Assembly: GCA_022600345.1 (NCBI GenBank)
Contig: JAHZKP010000030.1
Location: forward strand, 1 to 64,000
From: Alphaproteobacteria bacterium
GTDB lineage: Bacteria > Pseudomonadota > Alphaproteobacteria > Rhizobiales > Hyphomicrobiaceae
Direction: 5' to 3'
Length of the DNA: 64,000 nt
Of the stretch, positions 26,989 through 38,999 are shown in pieces (the first letter of the stretch is position 1; every line of letters starts with the position of its first letter). The notes beneath the pieces were generated by a model. It saw only the letters and a list, made by a program, of their open reading frames with translations. It did no database searches and was not told the DNA's origin. A program made the position numbers and the translations under genes.

Positions 26989-29397
26989 TCAGTCACCGCG
27001 CAGCAGTCCGGTAAAGCCGGTTATCAACAACGAGGTAAGGACGAGCCCCACGATTGCCTCCAGCACCATCACCACATACAAAATTCCGCCAACTGTAATT
27101 TTAATCGACGGTGCGGCCACTCGCTCCCTGCCGCCGCTCGCCCCCCCGCCAGCCAGCTTTTCGCCAACTGGAGCAAATGTTATCGGTTGGGGAATCTCAG
27201 CGATGGGTTTCCAGGCGATGTTCGGCCGCCAGTGATCGGCATAGCCAAACGACACGAACGGAACGAACACATCGAACGAATACCCCACCGGATTGAAGTC
27301 GGGATAAACCGCATCCAGGCGGCTGGGCGTATAAGCGTCGCGATTGGTCATCACGAATGCCGATTCATCGCCGCATCCAGGTTTGGCGCATTGACCGCCA
27401 GCCCACGCCCACAACGCCGCAAACATGACGACGAACACCGCCATCCACGCCACTGTCCGCCAAGGGTTGAAGCCATACAGCGCAAAGGTATCCAGGAACC
27501 CTCCCTGCAGGCGTTGCAGCGGCCGGGTTGCATGGCTCTTGCGTTCCAATCGACGCCGGGAAATTGAGATCTGCCGGCCGTCCTCGCTGAAGCCCTGCTG
27601 CATCAACCGCTTTTCAAGCTGCACCCAGGGTTGCGGCTTGAAGTGATCGCGGATATCGCAACTTTGTTGTCCCTCCAGCCAGGTCAGTCGACGTTCGCCA
27701 ACCCGGTCATCTGCCCTGCTATGCCGAGCCCCGCCGCCCAGATGGGCTCCTGAAGGGTTGTTGAGATGGTCGTAGACGAATCCGTCCAGCACCAGATGCT
27801 CGATATCTCGGCCATCGGCAGACCGCCCGCGTGATTGCGGGCGTGGCGGCCAGGCAGCCGCATAGTCGTGAAACGACCCCGCCCTTGCCCGAGATAAATC
27901 AACGATACCGCGCGGGCACTCATCGCGAAGTTCAGGCATGCACAGTCGCTTGATGTCAGCATCCGCCAGACTGATCGCTGCCTCGTCCCATTCCGGTAGA
28001 GTTGCATCCGCCAGAGCACCGCCATCGGCTGCCTTGGCAATTCCCCGGCCATCGCGAGCCAGCGCCGCGCTTTTGATTTTGCTGTTTGAGAAATCCAGCA
28101 CGCCAGGAACGCGGGCCTGATCCAGCACCAATGCCCCAATCGACTGCAAGCCGCCATTAAGTTCGACATCGCGGGCAAACCGGCTGCCGTTGGCCATCAA
28201 TGCAGCGCCTGCATCAACCTTCAGCGTCGCCGCTCGCAGGCGGAATTGGTTGCCAATATCGCAGGCTGGAAATCGCAGCAGCCCGAATACCATCGCCCGC
28301 GACATGTAGCAGCCGCCCCGGATTCGCGCACCGTCAGCCCGGATCGCAAGCTCCGCACCGAATAGACGTGCCTCCGTCAGCCGCAACTGTCCCTCGATAT
28401 CGGCGCCGGGAAGATTCACCGCACCCACCAGTTTCGAGCGCGGCATGTCCCAGTTTCCGCCAACCGCAATGCCTGCTGCAAAAATCGCCGTTGTCCCGCC
28501 ATCGATCTCGAGTCCTTCGGCAGCAATCGTCTTGCCGATGTCCGCGCCTTCGATATCCATCGAGCCTTTGAGCTTGGCGTCAACCAGTTTCAGGCCCTGC
28601 CCGACACTCAGGCTCTTGGCCTCAATCGCCGTCTCCTGGCCAAACACAACCAGCCCGGCCGCATCGACCCTGCCGCGCACCCGCCCGTGCGCCAGCCTCA
28701 GTCCGGCAGTGATGTTGGCCCCCGACATCAAGATGTCGCCATCAACCCTGGCGCTCTCCAAGTCGAAGCCGCACTCGCGCCCCTCGACCCGGGTGTTTTC
28801 TGCATAGATCCCGGCACCCAGTTGCGCCCGCACGAGCTGCACGTCGCCTCTGAGGTTCGCACGCCTCAAGATCAGCGGCCCGGCAAGCCTCAGGCCGTTC
28901 GCCTTCACCGCCTCCCTTCCACCGCCAATCCGTGTCCCCTCGACGGCCAGCGCCCCGCCGATCACCGCACCGCGAACCTGTAGCGCACTCGATATCCGTC
29001 CCCCGGCAAATAACAGCCCGTTGTCGGCCTGCATCCGGTCACCCACAAACGCACCATCGAGTTCGCAGTTTTGCAGCGAGATCCGCTTGCAGCGTGCATC
29101 CCGCACCACCAGGGCGCCACGTTCGCCCGATTCTATGCGCACCCTCGATAGCAAAAGCGGAAAGGCAATAGAGCAACCTTCAAGGTCAAGGCCGCCTGAC
29201 ACAACGGCTTTGGACAACCTGACGCCGGAAACCGCAACGGGCCAATCCGGCCTGCTTCCATTCAGCAATGCCCGCAGCACCTCGCCGCGGATTTCAGCCC
29301 CGCCCAGATCGACCGGGTCGCCACGCATCGCTCCCGACAGCAGAATTTCCTCCTGCGGGCTAAGGTCATCTTCCAGCGTGATCAATGGTCCAGACAT
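26989..29397 (-). CDS. Large solenoid-repeat membrane protein of unknown function
   Basis: An 802-residue protein. Residues about 40-520 form a long run of imperfect repeats with alternating short hydrophobic strands and Gly/Asn turns (for example VDGDILMSGANITAGLRL, GSMDIEGADIGKTIAAEG), as expected for a right-handed beta-helix related to pentapeptide or bactofilin-like solenoids. A charged linker follows. Two membrane helices lie near 645-665 (TVAWMAVFVVMFAALWAW) and 770-795. I do not recognise a catalytic motif. ATG 29397 is preferred (MSGPLITLEDDL); an in-frame start nine codons upstream exists. Most of the protein is likely soluble, facing the cytoplasm. Function unknown. Confidence 0.75.
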   Translation of the reverse strand: MSGPLITLEDDLSPQEEILLSGAMRGDPVDLGGAEIRGEVLRALLNGSRPDWPVAVSGVRLSKAVVSGGLDLEGCSIAFPLLLSRVRIESGERGALVVRDARCKRISLQNCELDGAFVGDRMQADNGLLFAGGRISSALQVRGAVIGGALAVEGTRIGGGREAVKANGLRLAGPLILRRANLRGDVQLVRAQLGAGIYAENTRVEGRECGFDLESARVDGDILMSGANITAGLRLAHGRVRGRVDAAGLVVFGQETAIEAKSLSVGQGLKLVDAKLKGSMDIEGADIGKTIAAEGLEIDGGTTAIFAAGIAVGGNWDMPRSKLVGAVNLPGADIEGQLRLTEARLFGAELAIRADGARIRGGCYMSRAMVFGLLRFPACDIGNQFRLRAATLKVDAGAALMANGSRFARDVELNGGLQSIGALVLDQARVPGVLDFSNSKIKSAALARDGRGIAKAADGGALADATLPEWDEAAISLADADIKRLCMPELRDECPRGIVDLSRARAGSFHDYAAAWPPRPQSRGRSADGRDIEHLVLDGFVYDHLNNPSGAHLGGGARHSRADDRVGERRLTWLEGQQSCDIRDHFKPQPWVQLEKRLMQQGFSEDGRQISISRRRLERKSHATRPLQRLQGGFLDTFALYGFNPWRTVAWMAVFVVMFAALWAWAGGQCAKPGCGDESAFVMTNRDAYTPSRLDAVYPDFNPVGYSFDVFVPFVSFGYADHWRPNIAWKPIAEIPQPITFAPVGEKLAGGGASGGRERVAAPSIKITVGGILYVVMVLEAIVGLVLTSLLITGFTGLLRGD

Positions 29398-29856
29398 TAC
29401 GTTCAACCCGCCCCCGGGCCCCACTCCCCAAAATGCCCCTCTCCAAAACCGCTCCGAATACCCCGAAGAATCTCACTCCGCCGGCACTTCAGGCTGGATT
29501 GCTAACCTGCAAGCCCTGTTCCAAACCATAAAAGCGCCCATTCGCAGCGTCGAGTGGATCTTTCCAACATCGTCAAATTGCTGCTTACTAGGACATATAG
29601 GTTGCACGAACCCTTTGAGATCCGAGCAAACCTGCCTCATTCCACGCGTTTTCCAGCGCAATCAGCCTTGCTGGTATAGTTGCAACCGCGTCTTATGGTT
29701 GTTGTGTTTAATCCCTCATGCTCGACAAGCGACCAAGCGGAGCATTAAACAACAAGAACGGACTTTAAAAACAAGACAAGCAGTGAGCGTCTCGCGCAAA
29801 TGCGTCAGGGGCTCATATGAATTGCCCGCATAACACCAGACGGGAGGTTTCGCGTA
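29398..29856. other. Divergent intergenic region
   Basis: This 459-bp region separates the solenoid membrane protein gene (minus) from the DUF3754-like gene (plus). It holds a ribosome-binding site GGGAGG before the plus-strand ATG at 29857. It probably carries promoters for both genes, but no confident -35/-10 pair, operator, RNA gene or repeat was identified by eye. Confidence 0.4.
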
Positions 29857-31380
29857 ATGACTTCCGCGGAAACAGTCGAACGACCAGCCCAGACGACTCC
29901 GATCAGCGGTTCTGAGGACCTGCCCGCCGCCCCCACGCCTGCCACCACGGAAGCTGCCGAGAAAGCCGGTTATCAAACGCCCGAGAGCGTCAAGATCGAG
30001 GGCCTGGGTGAAGAGCCCGAAGTCGATATCGTTCCCCCCGATGAAGAGCGTGACCGCGAGAATTTCATCCCCATAACGCGCTTCGCCCTGATGGACCGCC
30101 TCACCATCCCCTCGGCCTGGCCGCCAGGGGTCGCATCTCAGGCGCGCCGCTTTTTCTCCTACCTCGATTATTGGCGCCAGCAGCGTTACGGGGCAAGACT
30201 TCTGGATCTCGATCAGACCTACGAGCCTTTCAGCCCCGACAGCGATCTGTTGATGACGCGCAGCTTCACTGATGATGAGCTGCACCGCATGCAAAAGCGC
30301 GTCGTTGAGGAAATGCGCGAAATCCTGGTTCAGGCCAACTACCGCGAGATCGACCCGGCCGATGTCGAAAAGATCCTCACCAACGATAGCCACTACGGCC
30401 TCGACCTGCATGTCGATTTCAGCCTGTTCGAGGAATGCCTGATCTACTACCGCGGCGCATCGACCCGGAAGGATCAAAAACGCACCCTGCGCAAGTTCAT
30501 GCGCAAGGAAGAGTTCGACGTTCCGATTTTCCAGCGGCTTTTCCTGCTGTTCAAACTGAAGCCGCTTGAAAAGCGCGTCCGCGAGATCATGGAACACGAG
30601 AAGGTTTCCCGCAAGGAAGCCGAGCGCCTGGCCAACAAGCAGCGCGCGCACGTTCCAGCCGTCGTCGTCCCCGGCAACATCTACATGAAGCTGTTCAAGA
30701 ACATCCCGCGCTCGGATGTCGAGATGATCTTCCCCAACACCGTCGTGAAATACCGCCTGTTCGACAAGATCAAGCTGGGCGGCGGCAGTCTATTGGGTGT
30801 TGGCTCATCGATCGCGGTCGCCGCCGGCAAGGTCGGGGCCGCCCTCACCAATCCTATCGCCGCCGTAATGGTCGTCGGTGGACTAGGAGCAGCCGTATTC
30901 CGCCAAGCCATGAACTTCGTCAATACCAAGCAGCGCTACATGGTCGTTATGGCGCAGAACCTTTACTTCCATTCCATGGCCGACAATCGCGGTGTCATGA
31001 TCATGTTGACCGACCGTGCCGCCGAAGAAGATGTCAAAGAGGAGATGCTGCTATATTCGGTATTGGCCAAGGAAAAGGCCAATCGCCGCGATCTCAAGGC
31101 CATCGATACCGCCATCGAACAATACCTCAAGTCGAGCTTCGGCCTGGACCTGGACTTCGATCTGGACGACGCCCTCGAACGCCTGCTGGCCGATGGCATT
31201 GTCACCGAAGACGAAAACGGTGATCTGCACACATTGGGGCCCATCGAAGCCGGCAAGCACATCGACGACAAGTGGGACGTCCTGCTCGATGACCTACCCG
31301 TGCCCGATCCCCACGAAGGCATCGAGATGGAAGTCGACAAACTCCGCGCCGAAAACGAGAACGGAAACCAATCGACTTGA
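29857..31380 (+). CDS. DUF3754/TMEM143-like membrane protein
   Basis: A 507-residue protein matching the TMEM143/DUF3754 family of unknown function, shared by bacteria and mitochondria-bearing eukaryotes. The signature segment is NIYMKLFKNIPRSDVEMIFP followed by NTVVKYRLFDKIKLG (about 275-310). A glycine-rich hydrophobic hairpin (GSSIAVAAGKVGAALTNPIAAVMVVGGLGAAVF, about 315-350) is the only membrane-like part. The first 75 residues are acidic and low complexity; the C-terminus contains a winged-helix-like segment and an acidic tail. GGGAGG precedes the ATG. The stop overlaps the TTG start of prmA (TTGA). Confidence 0.85.
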   Translation: MTSAETVERPAQTTPISGSEDLPAAPTPATTEAAEKAGYQTPESVKIEGLGEEPEVDIVPPDEERDRENFIPITRFALMDRLTIPSAWPPGVASQARRFFSYLDYWRQQRYGARLLDLDQTYEPFSPDSDLLMTRSFTDDELHRMQKRVVEEMREILVQANYREIDPADVEKILTNDSHYGLDLHVDFSLFEECLIYYRGASTRKDQKRTLRKFMRKEEFDVPIFQRLFLLFKLKPLEKRVREIMEHEKVSRKEAERLANKQRAHVPAVVVPGNIYMKLFKNIPRSDVEMIFPNTVVKYRLFDKIKLGGGSLLGVGSSIAVAAGKVGAALTNPIAAVMVVGGLGAAVFRQAMNFVNTKQRYMVVMAQNLYFHSMADNRGVMIMLTDRAAEEDVKEEMLLYSVLAKEKANRRDLKAIDTAIEQYLKSSFGLDLDFDLDDALERLLADGIVTEDENGDLHTLGPIEAGKHIDDKWDVLLDDLPVPDPHEGIEMEVDKLRAENENGNQST

Positions 31381-32321
31381 GCAATCCCGCCCAGGACTTG
31401 GATACCGGCCCTGACAACCAGGCCCCCGGCGTTCCAGACATGAAACTTGCTTCAATCATCCTTGAGACCGTGAGCCGCGATACCGCGCGAACGCTCGCCG
31501 GCGCCTTGCAAAATCTCATCGACCCGCCGCCTGATGCCCTCAGCATTTTTGAAGTCGAGCCAAACGGGGCCAAGTGGCGCATCACGGCCTACTATTCCAA
31601 TCCGCCCCAGGCCGATCAGCTCCACGCAACACTCGAAACCATCATCGGCGCACCGGTCCCCCAACCTCGCCTAGAAACGGTTCCCGATCTCAACTGGGTC
31701 GCGATATCGCAGGCAGCCCTTCCCCCGGTCAGAGCCGGGCGCTTCACAATTCACGGCTCCCACGATCGCGATAAGGTTCCCCAGGGCCCCGGCGCCATTC
31801 TCGTCGATGCCGGAGAAGCCTTCGGCACCGCTCATCACGCCACCACCTACGGCTGCCTTCTGGCCATCGACCACCTGACCCGCAAGCACACCTATGAAAC
31901 TGTCCTTGATCTTGGCTGCGGCTCCGGAGTCCTGGCGATTGCCGTGTCGCGCGCCTTGCCGGATGCAAAAATCCTCGCCAGCGATATCGACCCGTCATCG
32001 GTCGATGTGGCGCGCGATAACATCAAGGCCAACCGGGCTTCGCGCAATATCGATGCCATCACCGCCACCGGCCTCAATCATCCTCGATTGCGCAGCCCCG
32101 CAAGCTATGACCTGTTGATCGCCAACATCCTTGCTGGTCCCCTTATCAAGCTGGCAAAAGACATCGCCCAGGCCGTCCGGCCCAACGGTCACCTGGTCTT
32201 GTCAGGGCTCCTCGACGATCAGGCCCGGGAGATCATCGCCAACTACGCAGCCGCCGGCTTCGCAATCGAAAACCAACACCCAATTGCAGGGTGGACGACA
32301 CTGGTCTTGAAGCGCCGCTGA
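31377..32321 (+). CDS. prmA: Ribosomal protein L11 methyltransferase
   Basis: A 314-residue SAM-dependent methyltransferase matching PrmA, which trimethylates ribosomal protein L11. The N-terminal substrate-recognition domain (about 20-120) is followed by GTAHHATTYGCLLAID and the SAM-binding LDLGCGSGVLAIAVS. ASDIDPSSVDVARDN and the family motif DLLIANILAGPL come after that. The TTG start overlaps the preceding gene by four bases; ATG 31440 is an alternative that would remove 21 residues. A strong hairpin terminator lies 29 bp after the stop. Confidence 0.92.
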   Translation: MSNPAQDLDTGPDNQAPGVPDMKLASIILETVSRDTARTLAGALQNLIDPPPDALSIFEVEPNGAKWRITAYYSNPPQADQLHATLETIIGAPVPQPRLETVPDLNWVAISQAALPPVRAGRFTIHGSHDRDKVPQGPGAILVDAGEAFGTAHHATTYGCLLAIDHLTRKHTYETVLDLGCGSGVLAIAVSRALPDAKILASDIDPSSVDVARDNIKANRASRNIDAITATGLNHPRLRSPASYDLLIANILAGPLIKLAKDIAQAVRPNGHLVLSGLLDDQAREIIANYAAAGFAIENQHPIAGWTTLVLKRR

Positions 32322-32349
32322 CTGCGGCTCTCCGCCCCCCGCTAAAAAA

Positions 32350-32376
32350 CCGCCCGCGTCGGTTCAACGCGGGCGG
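32350..32376 (+). terminator. Rho-independent terminator after prmA
   Basis: A perfect 10-bp stem CCGCCCGCGT/ACGCGGGCGG closes a 7-nt loop. An A-run precedes it and a T-containing stretch (CTCAATCTTTCT) follows. It lies between convergent prmA and the small DUF1127-like gene and may serve both strands. Confidence 0.85.
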
Positions 32377-32428
32377 CTCAATCTTTCTGCGAACCCGAAT
32401 TAAACCGGCTCGTTGGTTCTTCCCGGCA

Positions 32429-32668
32429 TCACAGTTGGTAAGGCATCGGCCCCTGGCCGGCAGTTCGGATCTCTTCGACCTGCGCAGCGGAATACCCCTG
32501 CTCATTGAGTTCGCCGTCAGACAGCTTGGCGAGGTAGTACATGGCGATTTTGTCCGCCTTGGCCTGCCGGCTCGCAACGAACGCATCGAAGAACCGGCCC
32601 AGAGCACGCCGCACTCCACCGAGTTCGCTATGGACGGGTGTCGACGAAAAGGACGATAAAGTGTTCAT
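32429..32668 (-). CDS. Small DUF1127-like protein
   Basis: A 79-residue protein. Its C-terminal half (AMYYLAKLSDGELNEQGYSAAQVEEIR) resembles the DUF1127 pattern of a leucine-rich helix followed by a D-x-x-L-x-x-G-(Y/L) turn. Some DUF1127 proteins bind RNA or affect small-RNA turnover in alphaproteobacteria, but this one is divergent, so no role is claimed. ATG 32668 is preceded by AGGAG. The gene is isolated between the prmA terminator and a 240-bp gap before the aminopeptidase gene on the other strand. Confidence 0.7.
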   Translation of the reverse strand: MNTLSSFSSTPVHSELGGVRRALGRFFDAFVASRQAKADKIAMYYLAKLSDGELNEQGYSAAQVEEIRTAGQGPMPYQL

Positions 32669-32910
32669 GATCATCTCCTACAGGAATTATGTTGCTCACG
32701 GTTGAGTTGGAAGTTTTCTCCCTAACTCCTGATTCCTGTCTCCTCTTGCATACAAACCTAGTAAGCCTACGCACCCTCAGTCAGACCCCAAACCGCAAAC
32801 CAGCAATGCACCAAGCGCATGCTTGAAACGCCGTACCTGAAAACGATCCGCCTGCATTTGCAGACGAGTTCCTCCCTCGCCCCGCCTTAACAAAAACGCC
32901 GAGCTACTTG

Positions 32911-34725
32911 ATGTTCCAAACATACGATGCCGTATCAAATCCGACCCCCGCTGCATCCCGCATTGCCCAGTTGCGCCACGAACTTGCCTGCCGCAACCTC
33001 GACGCCTACATCGTGCCCCGCACCGACGAACATCAAGGCGAATACATCCCCGCCGACGCCGAGCGACTGCACTGGTTGACGGGTTTTTCAGGAAGTGCAG
33101 GCACCGGCATTGTAACCGCCGGGCACGCCGCCCTTTTTGTCGATGGCCGCTACACGGTCCAGGCCCGCAGCGAAGTCGACACCAAGACAATCGACGTCGT
33201 CGCCATGGCCGAACAAAAAGCCGAGGACTGGCTGGCCGCCAACCTCAACGATGGAGCGGCAGTCGGCTTCGACCCCAGGCTTTTCACGCTGGCCCAAATT
33301 GAACGCCTGCAAAAACGTCTCGCGGAAAAATCGATCAAGCTGAAGCCCATCGCAGCCAACCTGGTCGATAAACTCTGGGGCGACCAGAAGCCTGGTCCTC
33401 CCGATGGCGAGATCGTCACTCACCCAATCGAGTTTGCCGGCCGCAGCGCGCAGGAAAAAATCGCTGAGATCCAAAGCGCCCTTAAATCGGACGGCCACGC
33501 CGCTGCGATTCTATCGAGCCGGGAATCGATCGCCTGGGCGTTTAACCTGCGCGGGTCCGATGTCGCCCACACCCCCGTCTTTTCCGCCTTCGCAATCATC
33601 CATCAGCGTGCCAAGCCCCAGCTGTTCGTTGACACAAACAAGCTTACCAAACAGGCTCGAAGCGAAACCAAGTCGATTGCCAAGATCACGGCGTATGAAA
33701 AATTCTTCGACCGCCTGAAAGACCTCAAGGCAGCCGGCAAGTTGATCCGGCTCGATCCCCACACCGCCAGCTTCGCCATCTCCCGGGCGCTGGGGTCATC
33801 GAAGAACATCGCACGCGCGCCCGACCCCTGCATCGACAATCGCTCAATCAAGAACGCGGTCGAAATCGCCGGCGCCCGCGAAGCCCATCTGCGTGACGGT
33901 GCCGCCGTCACTCAATTTCTCGCCTGGCTCGCCCAACATGCCGACAGCGGTGAAGTCGACGAGATCACGGCTGCGCAGAAACTGGAATCGTTTCGCGCCG
34001 ACACCGGCAAACTGAAAGAAATCAGTTTCGACACCATTTCCGGCTCCGGTCCGAATGGCGCAATTGTCCATTACCGGGTCAACTCTGCAACCAATCGCAA
34101 GCTGAAACCGGGCGAACTCTTTCTCGTCGATTCAGGCGCGCAATACATTGACGGCACCACCGACATTACGCGAACCATCGCCATCGGAAAACCGACGAAT
34201 GCCATGCGCCGCCACTTCACTCTCGTCTTGAAAGGTAACATCGCCGTCGATACCGCCCGCTTTCCAGTTGGAACCAGGGGCCGCGATCTCGATTCCTTTG
34301 CCCGCCGCGCCCTTTGGCAGGCCGGCCTTGACTATGACCACGGCACCGGCCACGGCGTTGGCAGTTATCTCGCCGTCCACGAAGGACCCGTATCGATCTC
34401 GAAATCAGGTGCCGCCCCGCTGAAGCCCGGCATGATCGTGTCCAACGAACCAGGCTACTACAGGGAAGATGCTTACGGCATTCGGATCGAAAACCTGGTG
34501 CTCGTGCGCGAGGCTGAAATCCCCCCCGATGGCGAGCGCCCGATGATGTCATTTGAAACCCTGACGCTTGCCCCAATCGATCGCTCGTTGATTGACACAT
34601 CGTTATTGACAAAAGCCGAACTCGATTGGCTCAACGCCTATCACGCCCACGTCGCAAAAACGATTCCCCCCCTCCTCGACAAACCAACGCGAGGCTGGCT
34701 CAAATCCGCCTGCGCGCCTCTTTAG
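32911..34725 (+). CDS. Aminopeptidase P family protein (Xaa-Pro aminopeptidase)
   Basis: A 604-residue M24B metallopeptidase, the long three-domain form that removes N-terminal residues before proline. Two creatinase-type N-terminal domains (about 15-310) precede the pita-bread catalytic domain. The dimetal ligands are visible: Asp in VDSGAQYIDGTTDITRT, His in GTGHGVGSYLAVHEGP, Glu in SNEPGYYREDAYGIRIEN and a final Glu in MMSFETLTLAP. A C-terminal extension (about 540-604) is typical of the long form. TTG 32908 directly precedes the chosen ATG; no strong Shine-Dalgarno is seen. Cytoplasmic. Confidence 0.93.
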   Translation: MFQTYDAVSNPTPAASRIAQLRHELACRNLDAYIVPRTDEHQGEYIPADAERLHWLTGFSGSAGTGIVTAGHAALFVDGRYTVQARSEVDTKTIDVVAMAEQKAEDWLAANLNDGAAVGFDPRLFTLAQIERLQKRLAEKSIKLKPIAANLVDKLWGDQKPGPPDGEIVTHPIEFAGRSAQEKIAEIQSALKSDGHAAAILSSRESIAWAFNLRGSDVAHTPVFSAFAIIHQRAKPQLFVDTNKLTKQARSETKSIAKITAYEKFFDRLKDLKAAGKLIRLDPHTASFAISRALGSSKNIARAPDPCIDNRSIKNAVEIAGAREAHLRDGAAVTQFLAWLAQHADSGEVDEITAAQKLESFRADTGKLKEISFDTISGSGPNGAIVHYRVNSATNRKLKPGELFLVDSGAQYIDGTTDITRTIAIGKPTNAMRRHFTLVLKGNIAVDTARFPVGTRGRDLDSFARRALWQAGLDYDHGTGHGVGSYLAVHEGPVSISKSGAAPLKPGMIVSNEPGYYREDAYGIRIENLVLVREAEIPPDGERPMMSFETLTLAPIDRSLIDTSLLTKAELDWLNAYHAHVAKTIPPLLDKPTRGWLKSACAPL

Positions 34726-34769
34726 ACCGTGTTTATTCTCGATGGATGCGGGTCTGGGCTGAGACCAGC

Positions 34770-34794
34770 CCAACATCGGCTTGCCGAATGTTGG
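34770..34794 (+). repeat. 25-bp compensated palindrome, intergenic member
   Basis: Outer arm CCAACAT/ATGTTGG, inner stem CGGC/GCCG, tip TT and one unpaired A on the 3' side. The same architecture recurs at 59305, 59440, 59512, 59584, 59791, 59830, 60738, 60778 and 61426. The 492-bp gap 34726-35217 between aminopeptidase P and ligA contains this palindrome, the hairpins at 34815-34919 and no gene. Confidence 0.85.
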
Positions 34795-34814
34795 CGAGAG
34801 TGCCTCTTGCGGCT

Positions 34815-34919
34815 CCGCCCCCTCGAGGGGGCGGACGGAATGCCATCACTTGGGTCCGGTTTTCCCGCTCCGACATTGCCGCACCCGCAACGCCAGGGAC
34901 CAAGTGATCGTGGCATTCC
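34815..34919. repeat. Perfect 20-bp palindrome plus long inverted repeat
   Basis: A perfect palindrome, centred on CTCGAG with arms CCGCCCCC, occupies 34815-34834. It is followed by an inverted repeat: arm 34837-34857 (GGAATGCCATCACTTGGG...) pairs with 34897-34919 across a 39-bp loop, with a 2-bp bulge. CCGCCCCC can also pair with GGCGGGGG at about 34922. This lies between the convergent aminopeptidase P and ligA genes, so it may act as a transcription barrier, or be a repeat insertion. Confidence 0.8.
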
Positions 34920-35217
34920 CAGGCGGGGGTGTTGGATGCTTGCGATACGGTTTGGGCGGCCACCCCCTCCTATCCGCGCCAGGATCGCTTAGCCCCTCGT
35001 GTTGCGATTGGGCAATCGTCACCTGTTGAAGGCGGGTCTAAACGATGGCGCGGAGTCCTCCCCCTGTGAGATCAGAGGGAGGGGCTGCGTTGGGCGCGGC
35101 TGCACCCGCCCGATAGCGCCACCCATTTGAACTGAGTCGCAGGAAAATCAATATACGAGCTTGAAAAGTTAAAGCGAGTCCACCGAAGGTAAACACAATT
35201 TAGAACATGCCCCACCT

Positions 35218-37743
<2,526 letters not shown>

Positions 37744-38619
37744 CTAACCCGGGCCGCCGAGCGAGAATTTCGGAACGGCATTCCAGACTTTGGTCAGCCA
37801 CGAGCCTGAGTCCTCACGCGGAGCCAGCCCGCCTGATGCCAGCAACGAATAGGCATCTTTGTACCAGCGCGATTGCGGGAAGTTATGTCCCAGAACCGCA
37901 GCGGCCGTCTGCGCTTCGTTGACGATACCCAGCGCCATGTAGGACTCGGTCAGACGCATCAGCGCTTCTTCAACATGCGCAGTGGTCTGGTATTTCGTCA
38001 CCACCGTTTTGAACCGATTGATCGCAGCAACGTAATTATTGCGCTTCAGGTAGTATCGCCCGACTTCCATTTCGGCCGCCGCCAAAGTGTCTTCGGCAAC
38101 CCTGATCCGGTTCTTTGCCTTTGCCGCATACTCACTGTCAGGATAGCGCGTCGCTATAACTTTGAGTTCCTTCAGCGCCTTGCGCGTCGCGGACTGGTCC
38201 CGGTTGGGACCATTCATCTCGTCGAAATAAGCCGAGGCGATAATGTGGTGGGCCAGTGCGGCTTCCTTGGTGCCCGGATGCATCGTCGTGTACCGCCGCG
38301 CCGAGGCGATTGCCTCTGGATACTTGCCGGCCTTGTAGTACGCATACGATGCCATGACGATCGCGCGGCGAGCTTCGGGAGCGTAGGGGTGATCCCTATC
38401 GAGATCTTCGAATTTTGCAGCCGCTCGGTTGTACTTGCCTCGCGTCATGAGCGCATCAGCATCTGTAAACATCTTTCCGGGCGGGTCTGGGTTGAGCGCC
38501 TTGGAAAGATCATTCGATGAAGCACAACCAGCAACCAGAGACGCGGAGAGAACGATACCTGCAAGCCCACGCCAGAAAGCGCCGAACAGCCGGAAGCCGC
38601 CGCAAAGCTGCAAGGTCAT
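37744..38619 (-). CDS. bamD: Outer membrane protein assembly factor BamD
   Basis: A 291-residue lipoprotein of the BAM complex, which inserts beta-barrel proteins into the outer membrane. The lipobox LVAGCASS places the lipidated Cys at about residue 31. Five TPR-like repeats follow, including ALMTRGKYNRAAAKFEDLDRDHP, AYYKAGKYPEAIASARRYTTMHP and YYLKRNNYVAAINRFKTVV. ATG 38619 is chosen because it places the signal peptide correctly; the open frame extends 43 codons upstream. The gene follows lpxC on the same strand after a 380-bp gap. Confidence 0.95.
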   Translation of the reverse strand: MTLQLCGGFRLFGAFWRGLAGIVLSASLVAGCASSNDLSKALNPDPPGKMFTDADALMTRGKYNRAAAKFEDLDRDHPYAPEARRAIVMASYAYYKAGKYPEAIASARRYTTMHPGTKEAALAHHIIASAYFDEMNGPNRDQSATRKALKELKVIATRYPDSEYAAKAKNRIRVAEDTLAAAEMEVGRYYLKRNNYVAAINRFKTVVTKYQTTAHVEEALMRLTESYMALGIVNEAQTAAAVLGHNFPQSRWYKDAYSLLASGGLAPREDSGSWLTKVWNAVPKFSLGGPG

Positions 38620-38999
38620 GGTGTCAAAGGTTCTCAAATCCGTTCCAATTCTCGTGCGTCGAAGTGCGGTCACGCGTGATCTCGAGGCCCTTCGTGCGGC
38701 CAAACCTTCTACGCCGGTTCGTTTTCCAGCCCAAAAGGGTTCCGACACCTATCGCGCATCAGGGCGCCCGACATCGAATGTCATTGCAGCCCGGGCGCCA
38801 ATTCGTCTTCGCACCCATTGAACTGGTGCGAGCCAACCAAGTCTACATTATGACGCCCGATTCGCTGAAGCAGCCCGACCGCGACTGCTCAAGAATGTTG
38901 GGGACATCACAGGCAGACTATCGAACAGCCACGACCACCCAAGCCCGGTCTCGTAACGTCGGCGGCTCCGTAAATCAGTCGTCACACAACAATTCGCGC
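38620..38999. other. Intergenic region between lpxC and bamD
   Basis: A 380-bp gap between two genes on the minus strand. The open frames seen on either strand lack family features, ribosome sites or consistent codon use. No repeat of the families described elsewhere was found. A separate bamD promoter is likely but was not identified. Confidence 0.4.

Noticed and set aside
34726-35217. Small genes between aminopeptidase P and ligA
   Set aside because: Open frames on both strands mirror each other because the DNA is palindromic; no ribosome site supports them.
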